A stretch of 64,000 bases of DNA from Paraburkholderia fungorum (GTDB lineage Bacteria; Pseudomonadota; Gammaproteobacteria; Burkholderiales; Burkholderiaceae), in NCBI RefSeq assembly GCF_003610895.1, contig NZ_MCAS01000002.1, positions 1 to 64,000 on the forward strand. The letters are read 5' to 3'. Position numbers and translations under genes: made by a program. Below are positions 34,131 through 43,870 of the stretch, one piece after another. Every line of letters begins with the position of its first letter. The stretch's first letter is position 1. Under the pieces are notes generated by a model. It was not told the DNA's origin. It made no database searches and saw nothing but the letters and a program-made list of their open reading frames with translations.

Positions 34131-36458
34131 CTAAAGAGCAGGGGTCGCCGTCTCGCGTGATGGTAGCGCCAGAGTCTCCACACCCACGAAATCCAGCGTT
34201 TCGATACAAAGCCGTATTTCAGCCAGAAACGCTGCGCTTGAAGGGTGAATCCCGATCATGTTGTCGATCCACTGCTCTATGTCAGTCAGGCGACCATCCC
34301 GAGCAAGCGCGGCCAGTTTGCGGCGCTCGCTCTCGGGAAGGACGGTTGCCGCGAAGCGGTGCTTGCGTCGTGAGTGCCCTGGCGCAGAGCTATAAGACGA
34401 ATACCGTACACGGTTCGAAGGCGAAGCCTCCACATCCTGCGCAACAGGAATGGCGAGTTCGAAGGAAAAAGAAGTACCACGATGCGGTGCGCTTGAAACG
34501 CGCAAATCGCCGCCCATCGTGGTGACAATACGCTGTGCAATGACAAGACCAAGCCCCGTGCTGCTGTTCACGGACTGTATCTGGCGAAACGCCGTAACGA
34601 GTTTCGACTGATCTGCAATCTCGATACCGCTGCCCGTATCCGCGACTTCAAAACCCATGTGCCATCGATCTTCCGCCAGGCGCGCTCTTACCGTCATCAT
34701 GACGACGCCGTCACGGGTGAACTTGGACGCGTTCGACAGCAGATTGAGCAAAACCTGTTGAAGCCGGCGGCCGTCGATCGTCAATCGACGGGGCAAGGAC
34801 GTCAGGGCCTGGTAGCTGAACTGGTTGTTCAACTGCGAGCAGAGCGTGAGCGCGTATTCGGCAATGTCGTCGAGAAGTGCGGGCAAGTCCGTTGCGACTG
34901 GAACGATATCCAACGGCTGCATTTCGGTTTTCGCGTAGCCAACCAGCTCGTCGATCAGGCCGAGTTGATAATTCACGCTGCGCTCGATTGCCTGGATAGG
35001 ACCCACCTGTTTCGAGTCGGCCAGCGCCAGCAACTGCCTGGCATAACCCGTAATCGTGGCAAGCGGCGCACGGAGATCGTGACTGACATAGCCGAGCGTT
35101 TCGATCAGTTGCTGGTTTTTCTGTTCGGCGTAAAGCAATGCTTCGTTCAGGTCCAACGTGCGCTGCGCAACCTGCTCGCGTAAGCGTTCGTGTTCGGTTC
35201 GTTGCCAATCCGCAAGTTCGGTCCTTGCCGCTATTCGCTGTTTTCCGACGTGGTTTATCCATGCCGCAAGCACGATAAGATTGGTGGCCAACCCAATAAT
35301 TGCAACGACGGGGTTCGGATGAATGTCGGACTTCAGCCATGCGAGCGCCGCCGGCAAAGATCCGAGCGTTTCGAGGATACGCAGCGCAAAGTTGAACAGC
35401 GAGAAGATCATGGTGAGCAGCATGATCCGCGCGGTGGGTGTCGACTGACGCGAGAGCCGTGCAGCGATGACGACCGTGACGACACCGAACAGGGCATTCA
35501 CATACAGGCCCATCTGCGCGAAAACGAACAGATTGCCGAATGCGGCCCCCGCAGCTGCGATGCACTCGAGTAATGCAAATCCAAGCATTACGTAGCGCGC
35601 GGGCAGATTGGCCTTTTCGCTGTGAGAGATGCGCAAGACGAAGACGATGAATAGCAGGACGGCAATACATCCAAGCACCGTCACACTTCTGGCACTCCAT
35701 TCGGTTGCGAGCGGCCATAGATATATCTTCGTATAGCCGCGATCCGCCGCCTCGAATAGAGCGGTCATGGCGCAAAGAGCCGCGAGGACGAGAAACGAGC
35801 CGCTGCGGGAAAAGTAGGCGATGAGCAATGCGCACCAGGCGAGTGCCAACGTTCCGCCGGTCAATCCGCCGTTCCAGAGTGCCGCCCGTTTCTCCAGCGC
35901 GTCATATGCCGCAGCCGAATACAGTTCTGGTTCGAGCGTGAGTGCGGTATTGCTGGATACCCGGATGAGGAAAAGAAGCTGCTCGCCAGGCGCCAGCGTG
36001 AAGTCTGCCAGCGGATAGCGGGACGACGATGACCGCGATGGCAGGTCGGCGGGACCGGCGCCCTCATGTGTCCAATGACCGCTGCGTCCGGCGTAAAAGT
36101 CTACATTCTGCAGACGCGCGTCCAGCAGCGCGAGAACGAGCGGGACGGCCGTTGAACTCTCATTGCTCACTGCCACACGCAGCCACCATGCTGAGCGGGT
36201 GAAACCGGGCTTCTGTTTATCCCGCTGCATGGGAAGGAAACCTCGCGGGTTTCCGGCGGGCAGCGCGAGAACGTCGTCTAACCCCATCTTGCCTGAGACA
36301 TCTTCGAATGCCTGCACCTGGCTCAAGGTGGGAACCCGTTGAGCCTGTTTATCCGTCGTGTCGACATCGACGGCCAATGCCTGGGTTGTCCACCAGATCA
36401 GACATAGAAACAGCAAGCGGTACCACCTGGCTGTCGTCAAGATGGCGTTACTCTGCAT
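34131..36458 (-). CDS. 7TMR-DISM sensor histidine kinase
   Basis: This 775-residue membrane kinase has a signal/first helix, a periplasmic 7TMR-DISM extracellular domain (about 45-185), seven helices (about 195-405), a coiled coil and then HisKA/HATPase_c. The phospho-acceptor is His460 in YVSHDLRAPLATI. The N box (VLLNLLSNASKFT), G1 (DTGSGIE) and G2 (STGLGLVIA) are intact. A C-terminal extension of about 90 residues after the ATPase domain has no recognised fold. The gene overlaps the upstream response-regulator gene by 11 bp, so the two form a two-component operon. 7TMR-DISM domains often sense carbohydrates or other small ligands. Confidence 0.93.
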   Translation of the reverse strand: MQSNAILTTARWYRLLFLCLIWWTTQALAVDVDTTDKQAQRVPTLSQVQAFEDVSGKMGLDDVLALPAGNPRGFLPMQRDKQKPGFTRSAWWLRVAVSNESSTAVPLVLALLDARLQNVDFYAGRSGHWTHEGAGPADLPSRSSSSRYPLADFTLAPGEQLLFLIRVSSNTALTLEPELYSAAAYDALEKRAALWNGGLTGGTLALAWCALLIAYFSRSGSFLVLAALCAMTALFEAADRGYTKIYLWPLATEWSARSVTVLGCIAVLLFIVFVLRISHSEKANLPARYVMLGFALLECIAAAGAAFGNLFVFAQMGLYVNALFGVVTVVIAARLSRQSTPTARIMLLTMIFSLFNFALRILETLGSLPAALAWLKSDIHPNPVVAIIGLATNLIVLAAWINHVGKQRIAARTELADWQRTEHERLREQVAQRTLDLNEALLYAEQKNQQLIETLGYVSHDLRAPLATITGYARQLLALADSKQVGPIQAIERSVNYQLGLIDELVGYAKTEMQPLDIVPVATDLPALLDDIAEYALTLCSQLNNQFSYQALTSLPRRLTIDGRRLQQVLLNLLSNASKFTRDGVVMMTVRARLAEDRWHMGFEVADTGSGIEIADQSKLVTAFRQIQSVNSSTGLGLVIAQRIVTTMGGDLRVSSAPHRGTSFSFELAIPVAQDVEASPSNRVRYSSYSSAPGHSRRKHRFAATVLPESERRKLAALARDGRLTDIEQWIDNMIGIHPSSAAFLAEIRLCIETLDFVGVETLALPSRETATPAL

Positions 36459-37257
36459 CGACGGCGAACTCCTGCGTGTCAGTCGGTTCCGAGCCGCGCT
36501 GTTCCTCCCGGTAGGTTGACGGCGTCATCTGGAATCGCTCGCGAAACGCCGTGGCGAAATTCGCCGCACTGGAAAAACCAATCTCTTCGGCGATGTTGGC
36601 GATACTCAAAGGCGTGTGCCGCAGCAGCTTCTGTGCAATCCGCAAGCGTTCGTCGCGAAGATACTCGAATACTGTCTGGCCAAGATCCTCCCGGAACGCG
36701 CGCGACAGTCGTTTTTCATTGGTCCCCACGAGACGCGCGAGTTGTTCGACCGTAGGCGGGTTGTTCAGGTTTTGCGACAAATGCCGGATGGCTGCGCGAA
36801 CGATGACGCTATTGCCGGCGAAGTCCGAAACGGATGGCTCGTCTGCGACGTACCGATTGCCATGCGTCCGGGCGAGATGAACGCGAATCCGTGCAAGTAC
36901 CTCGTCCGGCTCGAACGGCTTCACCACGTAGTCCACGCCGCCGATCTCCAGACCGTTGATCCGATCGTGAAGGTCCCCGGCCACCGTGAGAAAGATGACC
37001 GGAATCGCAGCGGTGCGAGGGTCCGCGGCAAGCAGCCGGCAGGCGGCGAATCCATCTATGCGCGGCATGCGCACGTCCATCAGGATCAGATCGGGTGAAA
37101 TCGCCAGCGCGCGTTGATAGGCCTGTGACCCGTCGAAGCCGACGCTGATCCTGCATCCAGCGTTGCGCACCAGATCAATCAGCAAGCGAAGCTGATCGGG
37201 CTGGTCGTCTATCAGAAGAAGATGGGCGTCCGTAAGGACGCTGTTTCGGGGTGACAT
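36448..37257 (-). CDS. Response regulator with AraC-type DNA-binding output
   Basis: The 269-residue protein has an N-terminal receiver (acidic pocket LLIDDQPD, phospho-acceptor Asp61 in LILMDVRMPRIDG, Lys113 in VVKPFEPDE) and a C-terminal AraC/XylS double helix-turn-helix (LSIANIAEEIGFSSAANFATAFRERFQMTPSTYR). It is translated just before the kinase and overlaps it. The divergent neighbour is the trimeric autotransporter 370 bp away, a possible target. Receiver-AraC fusions are an uncommon output type compared with OmpR or NarL. Confidence 0.93.
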   Translation of the reverse strand: MSPRNSVLTDAHLLLIDDQPDQLRLLIDLVRNAGCRISVGFDGSQAYQRALAISPDLILMDVRMPRIDGFAACRLLAADPRTAAIPVIFLTVAGDLHDRINGLEIGGVDYVVKPFEPDEVLARIRVHLARTHGNRYVADEPSVSDFAGNSVIVRAAIRHLSQNLNNPPTVEQLARLVGTNEKRLSRAFREDLGQTVFEYLRDERLRIAQKLLRHTPLSIANIAEEIGFSSAANFATAFRERFQMTPSTYREEQRGSEPTDTQEFAVDAE

Positions 37258-37627
37258 CGTGTAGGCGAAAGGAACTGACCGGTGACGTTCGGATTAACGG
37301 CCGCGGATTGCGCAGCTTGAGCCTCGCGGTAATTCGTGGAAATCGGTCGCCAGCTTAATGCCGCGAAGCCTATCAGATTGTTAATTCAGTTTAAATCGAG
37401 CGGTTTGCGCACCGATTGCAAAAGAAATTCCCCTCCAGCAAAGCATTTCGTCCCTCTGGCAAAACAACTCCCGCAATAACGCTGCCAATAATTCCCCGCG
37501 GTATTACACAAAGTTGCTGATTCTTTCGCTTCGTAAGACATCCGTGCCGTCACTCCCACGGCACAGCGTGACGGAGACCAGACATGAATCCCTTTATTGA
37601 CTATCAGACAAGTGAGAGCGGAACGTA
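37258..37627. other. Divergent intergenic region, response regulator / trimeric autotransporter
   Basis: This 370-bp gap holds no credible reading frame. It is more AT-rich than its surroundings, as expected for a regulated promoter region. GTGCCG...CGGCAC at 37544-37564 can form a short hairpin in the autotransporter leader. No terminator or sigma factor site stands out. Confidence 0.5.
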
Positions 37628-39595
37628 ATGAATAAGAGCCGATATAAGTTGGTTTGGAATCGTCGAATTGGCGCGCTGGTCGCGGCGGCTGAAACGCAGC
37701 GCGGCGTGCAGGGCAAAGTAGGGCAGGCGGAAATGGGCCGTGGCGGTAGTCCCCTGAGGTCGAAAGTTGCTCTCGCTGTACTCACGGCGCTCACGCTCTC
37801 GGCTGGATATGCACATGCAGATAACCTGGCAGTCGGCGGCGAGGTCGGCGCAACGACTGCAACGATAGGAGGTGCTACGGCTCCGTCCGCGAGTACAGGT
37901 GGGACCAATCCCGCTGTGGCCGGCGACGCGAGCAACACCAGTCAGAATACGGCGGTCGGGATCAAGGTCATCGCTAATGGCGGAGCTGCAACCGCTCTGG
38001 GTGATACGGCAACTGCGAGCGGCCAGAATGCCACGGCAGTTGGTGCAAATTCGGTCGCAACCGGCAGCCAGGCAGTAGCTTTCGGCGGTGGGTCGAGCGC
38101 GGCGAATCTTAACTCAACCGCGATTGGCGCTCAGGCACACACTACCGCGGAGTTCTCCACGGCGGTCGGCACCAATAGTGCAGCCGCTGGCGGAACGGCG
38201 GTGGGTTTTCAGGCGAACGCGAGCGCGGTTGATGCCACGTCCGTAGGTGTGGATTCCGTTGCATCCGGGATTGGTAGTGTTGCAGTTTCCCGCGCACAGG
38301 CAACTGCCCAGAACGCAATCGCTATTGGTGAGAATGCCTCGGCAGTTAATGTGAATTCCGTAGCGGTAGGCGCCGGGTCGAACGCAAGCGGCAACAGCGC
38401 AATGGCAGTGGGCCTTGCCGCAACGGCGAGCGGCGGTAGCGCGGTAGCGCTGGGTAACGCCAGCGTGGCGAGCGGGGGATCGGCCATTGCAGTTGGTCAG
38501 TCGTCAACCGCATCGTCAAACACGTCCGTTGCGGTTGGTTTCGGGGCGAATGCCGCATCGGCCAATGCGATTGCGCTGGGTTCTGTCGCACAGGCTACGG
38601 GCGTAAATTCAATCGCGATTGGTAACGCAGCCGTGGCTTCGACCGCTGAATCGACGGCGCTCGGTTCCGGCGCAGTCACGCGCGCGGCAACGAACGTAAG
38701 TAGCGTCACGCTGAACGGCGTCACCTTCGGAGGCTTCGCGGGCGCAACACCGACCGGCGTCGTGAGTATCGGTGCGGTCGGTCAGGAACATCAGTTGCAG
38801 AATGTCGCCGCCGGTCAAATCAGCGCCACCAGCACGGACGCAGTGAACGGCTCGCAGCTTTTCTCGATCGCTTCGCAGGTTTCGGCACTCTCGACCAATC
38901 TGGCGTCAATCACCACCACGGTCGACAAGATTTCGACATCCGGCTCGAATGGCACGGTCACCGACGCTACCGACACCGCCGTGGGTAAAAATTCGACGGT
39001 GTCGGCATCGAACGGAACCGCTGTCGGCAACGGTTCGAACGTTTCGGCTGCAAATGGTACGGCAATCGGTGTGAACTCGACTGCCACGGCGACGGGTGCA
39101 ACCGCCATTGGTTCGAACTCCAAAGTCACCGGCGCGGATTCCACGGCAATCGGCACCAACAGCCAGGCCAGCGCGAATAATTCGGTTGCCCTGGGTGCAA
39201 ATTCAGTTGCAGACCGGGACAACACGGTTTCGGTTGGTGCGCCGGGTGCTGAGCGTCAGATTACCAACGTGGCAGACGGTACGGCTCCGACCGACGCAGT
39301 CAACGTCCGGCAGTTGAATAGCGCAGTCAACAGCGTTCGCGATGATCTGCAGAGATATCGCCGTGACGCGAGCGCCGGCACGGCGTCCGCAATCGCCATG
39401 GCGAATTTGCCGCAAGCGGTGTTGCCGGGTGAAAAGGTCGTTTCACTTGCCGCGGGCAACTACGACGGGCAGTCCGCCATGGCGCTGGGTCTGTCGGTCG
39501 CGACGCAAAAGTGGATGGTGAAAGGCTCGATCACCACGGCCGTTTCGGGTCACGGTTCCGTCGGCGCAGGCGCAGGTGTTGGCTATCGCTGGTAA
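37628..39595 (+). CDS. Trimeric autotransporter adhesin (YadA/BpaC-like)
   Basis: A 655-residue type Vc adhesin. It opens with an extended signal peptide region ([22 protein letters not shown]), then a hydrophobic signal ending in AYAHADN. The passenger is made of YadA-head/Hep_Hag repeats of 14-16 residues (AIGxxAxAxxxxSxAxGxxS type) through about residue 550, then a neck and short stalk ([13 protein letters not shown]). It ends in the YadA anchor with C-terminal Trp (GVGYRW). It should form outer-membrane trimers for attachment. The repeats make the DNA prone to slippage, though none is broken here. Confidence 0.95.
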   Translation: MNKSRYKLVWNRRIGALVAAAETQRGVQGKVGQAEMGRGGSPLRSKVALAVLTALTLSAGYAHADNLAVGGEVGATTATIGGATAPSASTGGTNPAVAGDASNTSQNTAVGIKVIANGGAATALGDTATASGQNATAVGANSVATGSQAVAFGGGSSAANLNSTAIGAQAHTTAEFSTAVGTNSAAAGGTAVGFQANASAVDATSVGVDSVASGIGSVAVSRAQATAQNAIAIGENASAVNVNSVAVGAGSNASGNSAMAVGLAATASGGSAVALGNASVASGGSAIAVGQSSTASSNTSVAVGFGANAASANAIALGSVAQATGVNSIAIGNAAVASTAESTALGSGAVTRAATNVSSVTLNGVTFGGFAGATPTGVVSIGAVGQEHQLQNVAAGQISATSTDAVNGSQLFSIASQVSALSTNLASITTTVDKISTSGSNGTVTDATDTAVGKNSTVSASNGTAVGNGSNVSAANGTAIGVNSTATATGATAIGSNSKVTGADSTAIGTNSQASANNSVALGANSVADRDNTVSVGAPGAERQITNVADGTAPTDAVNVRQLNSAVNSVRDDLQRYRRDASAGTASAIAMANLPQAVLPGEKVVSLAAGNYDGQSAMALGLSVATQKWMVKGSITTAVSGHGSVGAGAGVGYRW

Positions 39596-39758
39596 GTTAG
39601 TTGTGTGGATCCCGCTGCGGCTGCACTTATGTTGCAGCGGGAACGACCTCGCGCACGGATCGCGACGCTTCGATATCCAGACAGCAATACCTGCTCGTGG
39701 TGAACGGGGGAGGGTCGGCGCTGAATCTGCATGCGAGGTCCCGCTCAATGCTGCGATT

Positions 39759-40442
39759 TCAAACGAACGCCGGCTGGTTCCTGACGCTCGGGCGTTCCCG
39801 CATTCTCGTGTACCAGGCTAGCAGAGCTTCGCACTCCTCAGGCACGGGCAGCTTTACGATCGACGCAAAGACCAGGCCGCCAATGAGCGTGATGTCGGCC
39901 ATCGAGAAGTTATCCCCAGCGACAAACGGCTGCTTCTTCAGAACGTCATTGAAGTAGCGCATGCCCCTCAGAGCTTTGTCGCGCTGACGAAAGCCCCATT
40001 CGGCGTTCTGATAGAGCTCGACGTCCGGTCCAAGTCCTGGCGTGGCATGGTGGAAATAGACACTGATGGCATCGAGCAACTCCAGCTCGACGCGCTTGCT
40101 CATCATATGGATCACGCCCTTTTCAAGCGGTGTCCTGCCGGTCAGCGTGGGGACGCCATCGAGCGCATCGAGGTATTCGGTAATGGCGGTGCATTCGGCG
40201 ATGCAGGTTCCGTCCTTGAGTTCGAGGACCGGCAGCGTGCCCGAGTAGTTTTTCCCGGCGATGAACCCGGGCCTTTTGTGCTCCCCCTCGTAAAGATCGA
40301 CCATCACGAACTCGACACGCGATTGCAGATTTTTCTCCGCGAGCGCGATACGGACGCGTGTCGGATAAGGCCCTTTGGGGAAATCGTAAATCGTCATGAA
40401 CGGGAGAGTGCTTACGTCGAAATTGATGCTGCTGGAAGTCAT
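39759..40442 (-). CDS. Glutathione S-transferase family protein
   Basis: The 227-residue protein has an N-terminal thioredoxin-like half (LPFMTIYDFPKGPYPTRVRIALAEKNL, SGTLPVLELKDGTCIAECTAITEYLD with the Glu-Cys in place of the usual Glu-Ser glutathione site) and an all-helical C-terminal half (FVAGDNFSMADITLIGGLVFA, the GST C-domain N-capping motif). It probably conjugates or reduces an electrophile. The ATG at 40442 fits the family start. It is divergent from a TetR gene, with a perfect palindrome between them. Confidence 0.9.
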   Translation of the reverse strand: MTSSSINFDVSTLPFMTIYDFPKGPYPTRVRIALAEKNLQSRVEFVMVDLYEGEHKRPGFIAGKNYSGTLPVLELKDGTCIAECTAITEYLDALDGVPTLTGRTPLEKGVIHMMSKRVELELLDAISVYFHHATPGLGPDVELYQNAEWGFRQRDKALRGMRYFNDVLKKQPFVAGDNFSMADITLIGGLVFASIVKLPVPEECEALLAWYTRMRERPSVRNQPAFV

Positions 40443-40508
40443 GCTTGCCTCTCTGTGCCATCTGTTACAAGGGGTCGGATGATATGGGGAGATATCGTCC
40501 ACGAAACT

Positions 40509-40526
40509 ACCTAACGATCGTTAGGT
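40509..40526. promoter_or_regulatory. Perfect 18-bp palindrome, TetR operator for the GST/TetR pair
   Basis: ACCTAACGATCGTTAGGT is a perfect palindrome midway between the divergent GST and TetR starts. TATACT at 40540-40545 is a plausible -10 box for the TetR gene just downstream. Binding would repress both genes until an electrophile or other inducer appears. Confidence 0.8.
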
Positions 40527-40588
40527 TAACAATAGAGGCTATACTCCCCTGTGTCAAACAGTCATTCCAGTTTGCGGAGGCGGTAGTA

Positions 40589-41164
40589 GTGAAGAACGAT
40601 TCAGGCTTGAGTTCCAGGGAGCGAATCCTGGCGGCTGCCACAAAGATTGCGCAGGCCCACGGCTATGGCGGCCTGAATTATCGTGATCTCGCTGAAGATG
40701 TCGGGATCAAGGCTGCGAGCATCTATCATCACTTCGCAAGCAAAGCCGATCTCGGCGCAGCGGTGGCGAGGCGTTATTGGGAAAACTCGGCAGCTACGCT
40801 GGATGCGCTTTTGGCCGAATCGGCGGATCCGATCGACTGCCTGCGCCACTATCCCGAGACGTTTCGCAAGGCCCTTGAGAGCGGCAATCGCATATGCCTC
40901 TGCAGCTTCATGGCCGCGGAATCCGATGACCTGCCGGAGGCGGTGACGAAAGAGGTCCAGACCTTTGCGGATGTGAATGTTGCGTGGCTGAGTAAGGTGC
41001 TGTCCGCCGCGGCCGTGGTCAGCTCGGAAAATAGCGAGCAGCGTGCTCGCGCCATCTTCGCGGCCGTCGCTGGCGCTCAACTCATTGCCAGGAGCCGCTC
41101 GGATATTTCTCTTTACGACGGGTTAATTGAGAGCTATCGCGTTGCCGGTCTTCTGCCGGCATAG
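40589..41164 (+). CDS. TetR/AcrR-family regulator
   Basis: The 191-residue protein has a TetR helix-turn-helix (SSRERILAAATKIAQAHGYGGLNYRDLAEDVGIKAASIYHHF) and a short C-terminal ligand domain containing GNRICLCSFMAAES, where nearby cysteines could sense electrophiles as in NemR-like repressors (inference). The GTG at 40589 follows GCGGAGG at 40574-40580, which decides the start; upstream codons cross the operator. It is divergent from the GST gene. Confidence 0.88.
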   Translation: MKNDSGLSSRERILAAATKIAQAHGYGGLNYRDLAEDVGIKAASIYHHFASKADLGAAVARRYWENSAATLDALLAESADPIDCLRHYPETFRKALESGNRICLCSFMAAESDDLPEAVTKEVQTFADVNVAWLSKVLSAAAVVSSENSEQRARAIFAAVAGAQLIARSRSDISLYDGLIESYRVAGLLPA

Positions 41165-41406
41165 TTGCAGGGAGAAAATCGGTTCATGTCGGTGGCGCGT
41201 CGGCATGACGAGCACCGGTGGCCTGCGTACCGCGATAGCGCAGGGCAGTGGCGCAATCATCTCAAGAAGGCGCAGCGATTAAAGGAAGGGCGGACAACTC
41301 GTGCCCGGACTCGGGCTTGGCCGCCCTCATGAAAGCGCCATAGCGAGCAAGCGTGACCTATCCGGGATCGACCTAGCGGAAGCCGTAGACCAGGACCTTC
41401 TTCCCC

Positions 41407-41559
41407 TCAAATCTTTCCTGCGCAGCCTGCTCGCAATACGGTGGACACGTTATGCCGGTTCGAGCATAGACCGCCAGGGCCGCCGGCCTGCGCGGCGTCA
41501 CTGAGCGAGAGAAATGCAACGGCGGTTGCCGACAGAATGGCTAAATGCCTGATGTTCAT
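41407..41559 (-). CDS. Small secreted peptide, possibly frameshifted
   Basis: A 50-residue frame has an excellent ribosome site (AAGGAGATAATC, then ATG) and a clear signal peptide (MNIRHLAILSATAVAFLSLSDAAQA). After the GGPGG segment the in-frame tail is short and unremarkable. A shift of one base there opens a more protein-like tail (TGITCPPYCEQAAQERF, then GKKVLVYGFR) ending at 41373. So either a short exported peptide is made or a one-base indel has broken a longer secreted protein of about 61 residues. No family is recognised. Confidence 0.5.
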   Translation of the reverse strand: MNIRHLAILSATAVAFLSLSDAAQAGGPGGLCSNRHNVSTVLRAGCAGKI

Positions 41560-42237
41560 GATTATCTCCTTGTCACCGAATCAGCCGCGCAGCATCACGG
41601 CGCGCAGAGGCCTGGTGCCTGGCGGGATGAGGCGCCTGATTCAAACCAATGAAATTGAAAATCGCTGCAGTGCTTCCTCACTGCCGCCTGTTGCGGAAAC
41701 AGGCGATAAGAGAACGAGGAACCGTCGATGCGGTCCACTGTTCCCAGGTAGGGCGTGAGAAAACCTCGGTGTTGGCTTATGTAGTAAATGGCGAAACGCT
41801 TCACCAGGCAGTCGTTTTTCGCCTGGTGTCGGCAGCCACGTGCAGAAGGAGATGCACGAAAGTCCGCGCAAAGGTGACTTCGTGGGTCAGCCACGCTCTA
41901 AGGTCGCGTGGTAAAAATCAGCGTAATCCACGATATTCCCGGCTGCCAGATGAATATCGGACAAAAGGCAGGTGCATTCGGAATCGTGGGTGGCGCCATG
42001 CTCTGGCTCACATGCAGTTTTTTAGACCGGTCTCTCTCAAGTAGCGCTTCACATTGCCGATAACAAGGTTGAATGGGCGTTACGAAAATGCAGTTGCAGC
42101 GCGCAGCAAGGCCGGTACGCAGCGTACGCACGTACGCACCGGCAAAGGGAGACCCCTATAACAACTCGAGACGACGGATGCCATGCAACGCCTGGCATCC
42201 GGTTATCGTCCCGGAAAAAAGACGGACATAAAAATTA
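41560..42237. other. Gene-poor region upstream of the two-partner secretion locus
   Basis: No credible gene is seen in these 680 bp. CACCAGGC/GCCTGGTG at 41802-41828 and CGGATGCCA/TGGCATCCG at 42175-42201 are perfect inverted repeats with loops of 11 and 9 bases. GTACGCA occurs three times at 42115-42138. The second hairpin lies 37 bp before the tpsB start and could influence its expression. Confidence 0.4.
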
Positions 42238-43869
42238 ATGAAGCGACGTCTGATGCAATGCCTCTCGGGGATGGCATTAATCGCTGCAGCCGCAAGTGCG
42301 TTTGCCGATGACGGTTTCACCATCACGCGTTTCGAGGTGGAGGGGAACAGCCTGCTGCCGGCCGACGAGGTGCAACGGCTGCTGCAACCGATGAGCGGAC
42401 CACACCGCGTCTACGGCGACATCCAGCACGCGCTCGAAGCGCTCGAAAATGCCTACCGCAAAGCGGGCTACACCGCGGTGCAGGTCTATGTGCCCGAGCA
42501 GGAATTGACCAGCGGCGTCGTCAGGCTCCAGGTGAGCGAAAACCGCATTGGCAAGATTACCGTCACCGGCAACCAGCATTACAGTGAAAAGAATGTCCTC
42601 GCCGCGCTGCCGCAACTGCAGAGCGGCCAGTCGCCGAACCTGCGCGCAATCTCCGAGTCGGTGCAACTGAGCAACGACAACCCGGCCAAGCAGGTTGCCG
42701 TAACGCTGGCGAGCGGCAGCGATCCCGGCACGGTCGACGCCGAAGTCAAAGTGGTGGACGAAAATCCGCTGCACGTCTTCGCGACGATCGACAACACCGG
42801 CGCAGCCTCCACCGGCCGCTGGCGCACCGGCGTCGCCATTCAGGACGCCAATCTGTTCGGCCTCGATCAGGTCGGCACGCTGGCGTACACGACATCCCCC
42901 GATAGCCCGAGCGGCGTGAGGGTCAACGTCTACTCGCTCGGTTATCGGATTCCGCTGTACCGCCTCGGCGACAGCCTCGATTTCATCTACGGCAAGTCCA
43001 GCATCAACACACCAAGCTCTTCGCCGACGCTTGGCGGTCTGCTCGGCCTGACCGGCAAGGGCGACATCTACGGTTTCCGCTGGAACCACTTCTTCGCCCG
43101 CCGCGGCGAGACCACCAGCAAGCTGATATTCGGCTTCGACTACAAGAAAATCGATTCGACCTGTAACGTCAACGGCGTTCAGTTGAGCACCGCGGGACCG
43201 ACTCCGCCCGTAGCGTCCTGCGTGCCGTACACCACGATGCCGTTCAGCCTGACATACAGCAGCCAGACGCTGGGCGTCGGACAAAGCATCGATTACGACA
43301 TCGGTCTCTCGCGCAACGTGGCGACCGGCTCGCAATACACCAACATCGACGGCCGCACCGATCGGTATTCGTACCTGACGCCCGGCAGCCGCGATACCGT
43401 CGACGGCTTCATGATTCTGCGCGGCGACGCTTCGATCATCAGGAGCTTTGCCAATGACTGGCAGTGGCGTGTCGCAAGCTCCATGCAAGCCACCAGGAAC
43501 CCATTGGTGTCGTCGGAACAGTTCAGTCTGGTTGGCATATACGCTGTGCGCGGTTTTACCGAGCGCGCGGTGACTGCAGACAGCGGCGTGTTCGTCAACG
43601 CCGAGATCTATACGCCTCCACTCGTCAGCAAGGGCAACCTGCGCCTGCTGGCCTTCCTCGACTTCGGGTATGGCCACAACAGTAATGTCGGCAGCAGCGG
43701 CATTCCGGCCAACCTGAACGTATCGAGCGTGGGAGTCGGCGCACGTTATGTCCTGGGTCGCAACGTCAACATCAGGTTCGACGTCGCACGAGTCGACGCG
43801 GCCGGCAATTCACTCACCGAGAAGCGCGGAGACTTCCACGCCGACGTCAGCGCAAGCCTGGGCTTTTGA
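42238..43869 (+). CDS. Two-partner secretion outer-membrane transporter (TpsB, ShlB/FhaC/HecB family)
   Basis: This 543-residue Omp85-superfamily transporter has a signal peptide (MKRRLMQCLSGMAL...AFADD), two POTRA domains (FTITRFEVEGNSLLPADEVQ and IGKITVTGNQHYSEKNVLAAL) and a 16-strand barrel with the loop-6 motif VRGF (YAVRGFTERAV). It ends in a C-terminal Phe (SASLGF). It should export the TpsA protein encoded one base downstream. Tight spacing and gene order support a dedicated TpsB-TpsA pair. Confidence 0.94.
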   Translation: MKRRLMQCLSGMALIAAAASAFADDGFTITRFEVEGNSLLPADEVQRLLQPMSGPHRVYGDIQHALEALENAYRKAGYTAVQVYVPEQELTSGVVRLQVSENRIGKITVTGNQHYSEKNVLAALPQLQSGQSPNLRAISESVQLSNDNPAKQVAVTLASGSDPGTVDAEVKVVDENPLHVFATIDNTGAASTGRWRTGVAIQDANLFGLDQVGTLAYTTSPDSPSGVRVNVYSLGYRIPLYRLGDSLDFIYGKSSINTPSSSPTLGGLLGLTGKGDIYGFRWNHFFARRGETTSKLIFGFDYKKIDSTCNVNGVQLSTAGPTPPVASCVPYTTMPFSLTYSSQTLGVGQSIDYDIGLSRNVATGSQYTNIDGRTDRYSYLTPGSRDTVDGFMILRGDASIIRSFANDWQWRVASSMQATRNPLVSSEQFSLVGIYAVRGFTERAVTADSGVFVNAEIYTPPLVSKGNLRLLAFLDFGYGHNSNVGSSGIPANLNVSSVGVGARYVLGRNVNIRFDVARVDAAGNSLTEKRGDFHADVSASLGF

Positions 43870-43870
43870 T

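Noticed and set aside
37700..39300. Long repetitive tract inside the trimeric autotransporter gene
   Set aside because: Explained by the 14-16 residue YadA-head repeats of the protein itself, not a separate DNA repeat.
39609..39650. Inverted repeat (CCCGCTGC...GCAGCGGG) after the autotransporter gene as a terminator
   Set aside because: The loop is 15 nt and no T-tract follows on either strand, so a Rho-independent terminator cannot be claimed.
42115..42138. GTACGCA repeated three times
   Set aside because: Too short and irregular for an iteron or CRISPR array, and no replication gene is nearby.
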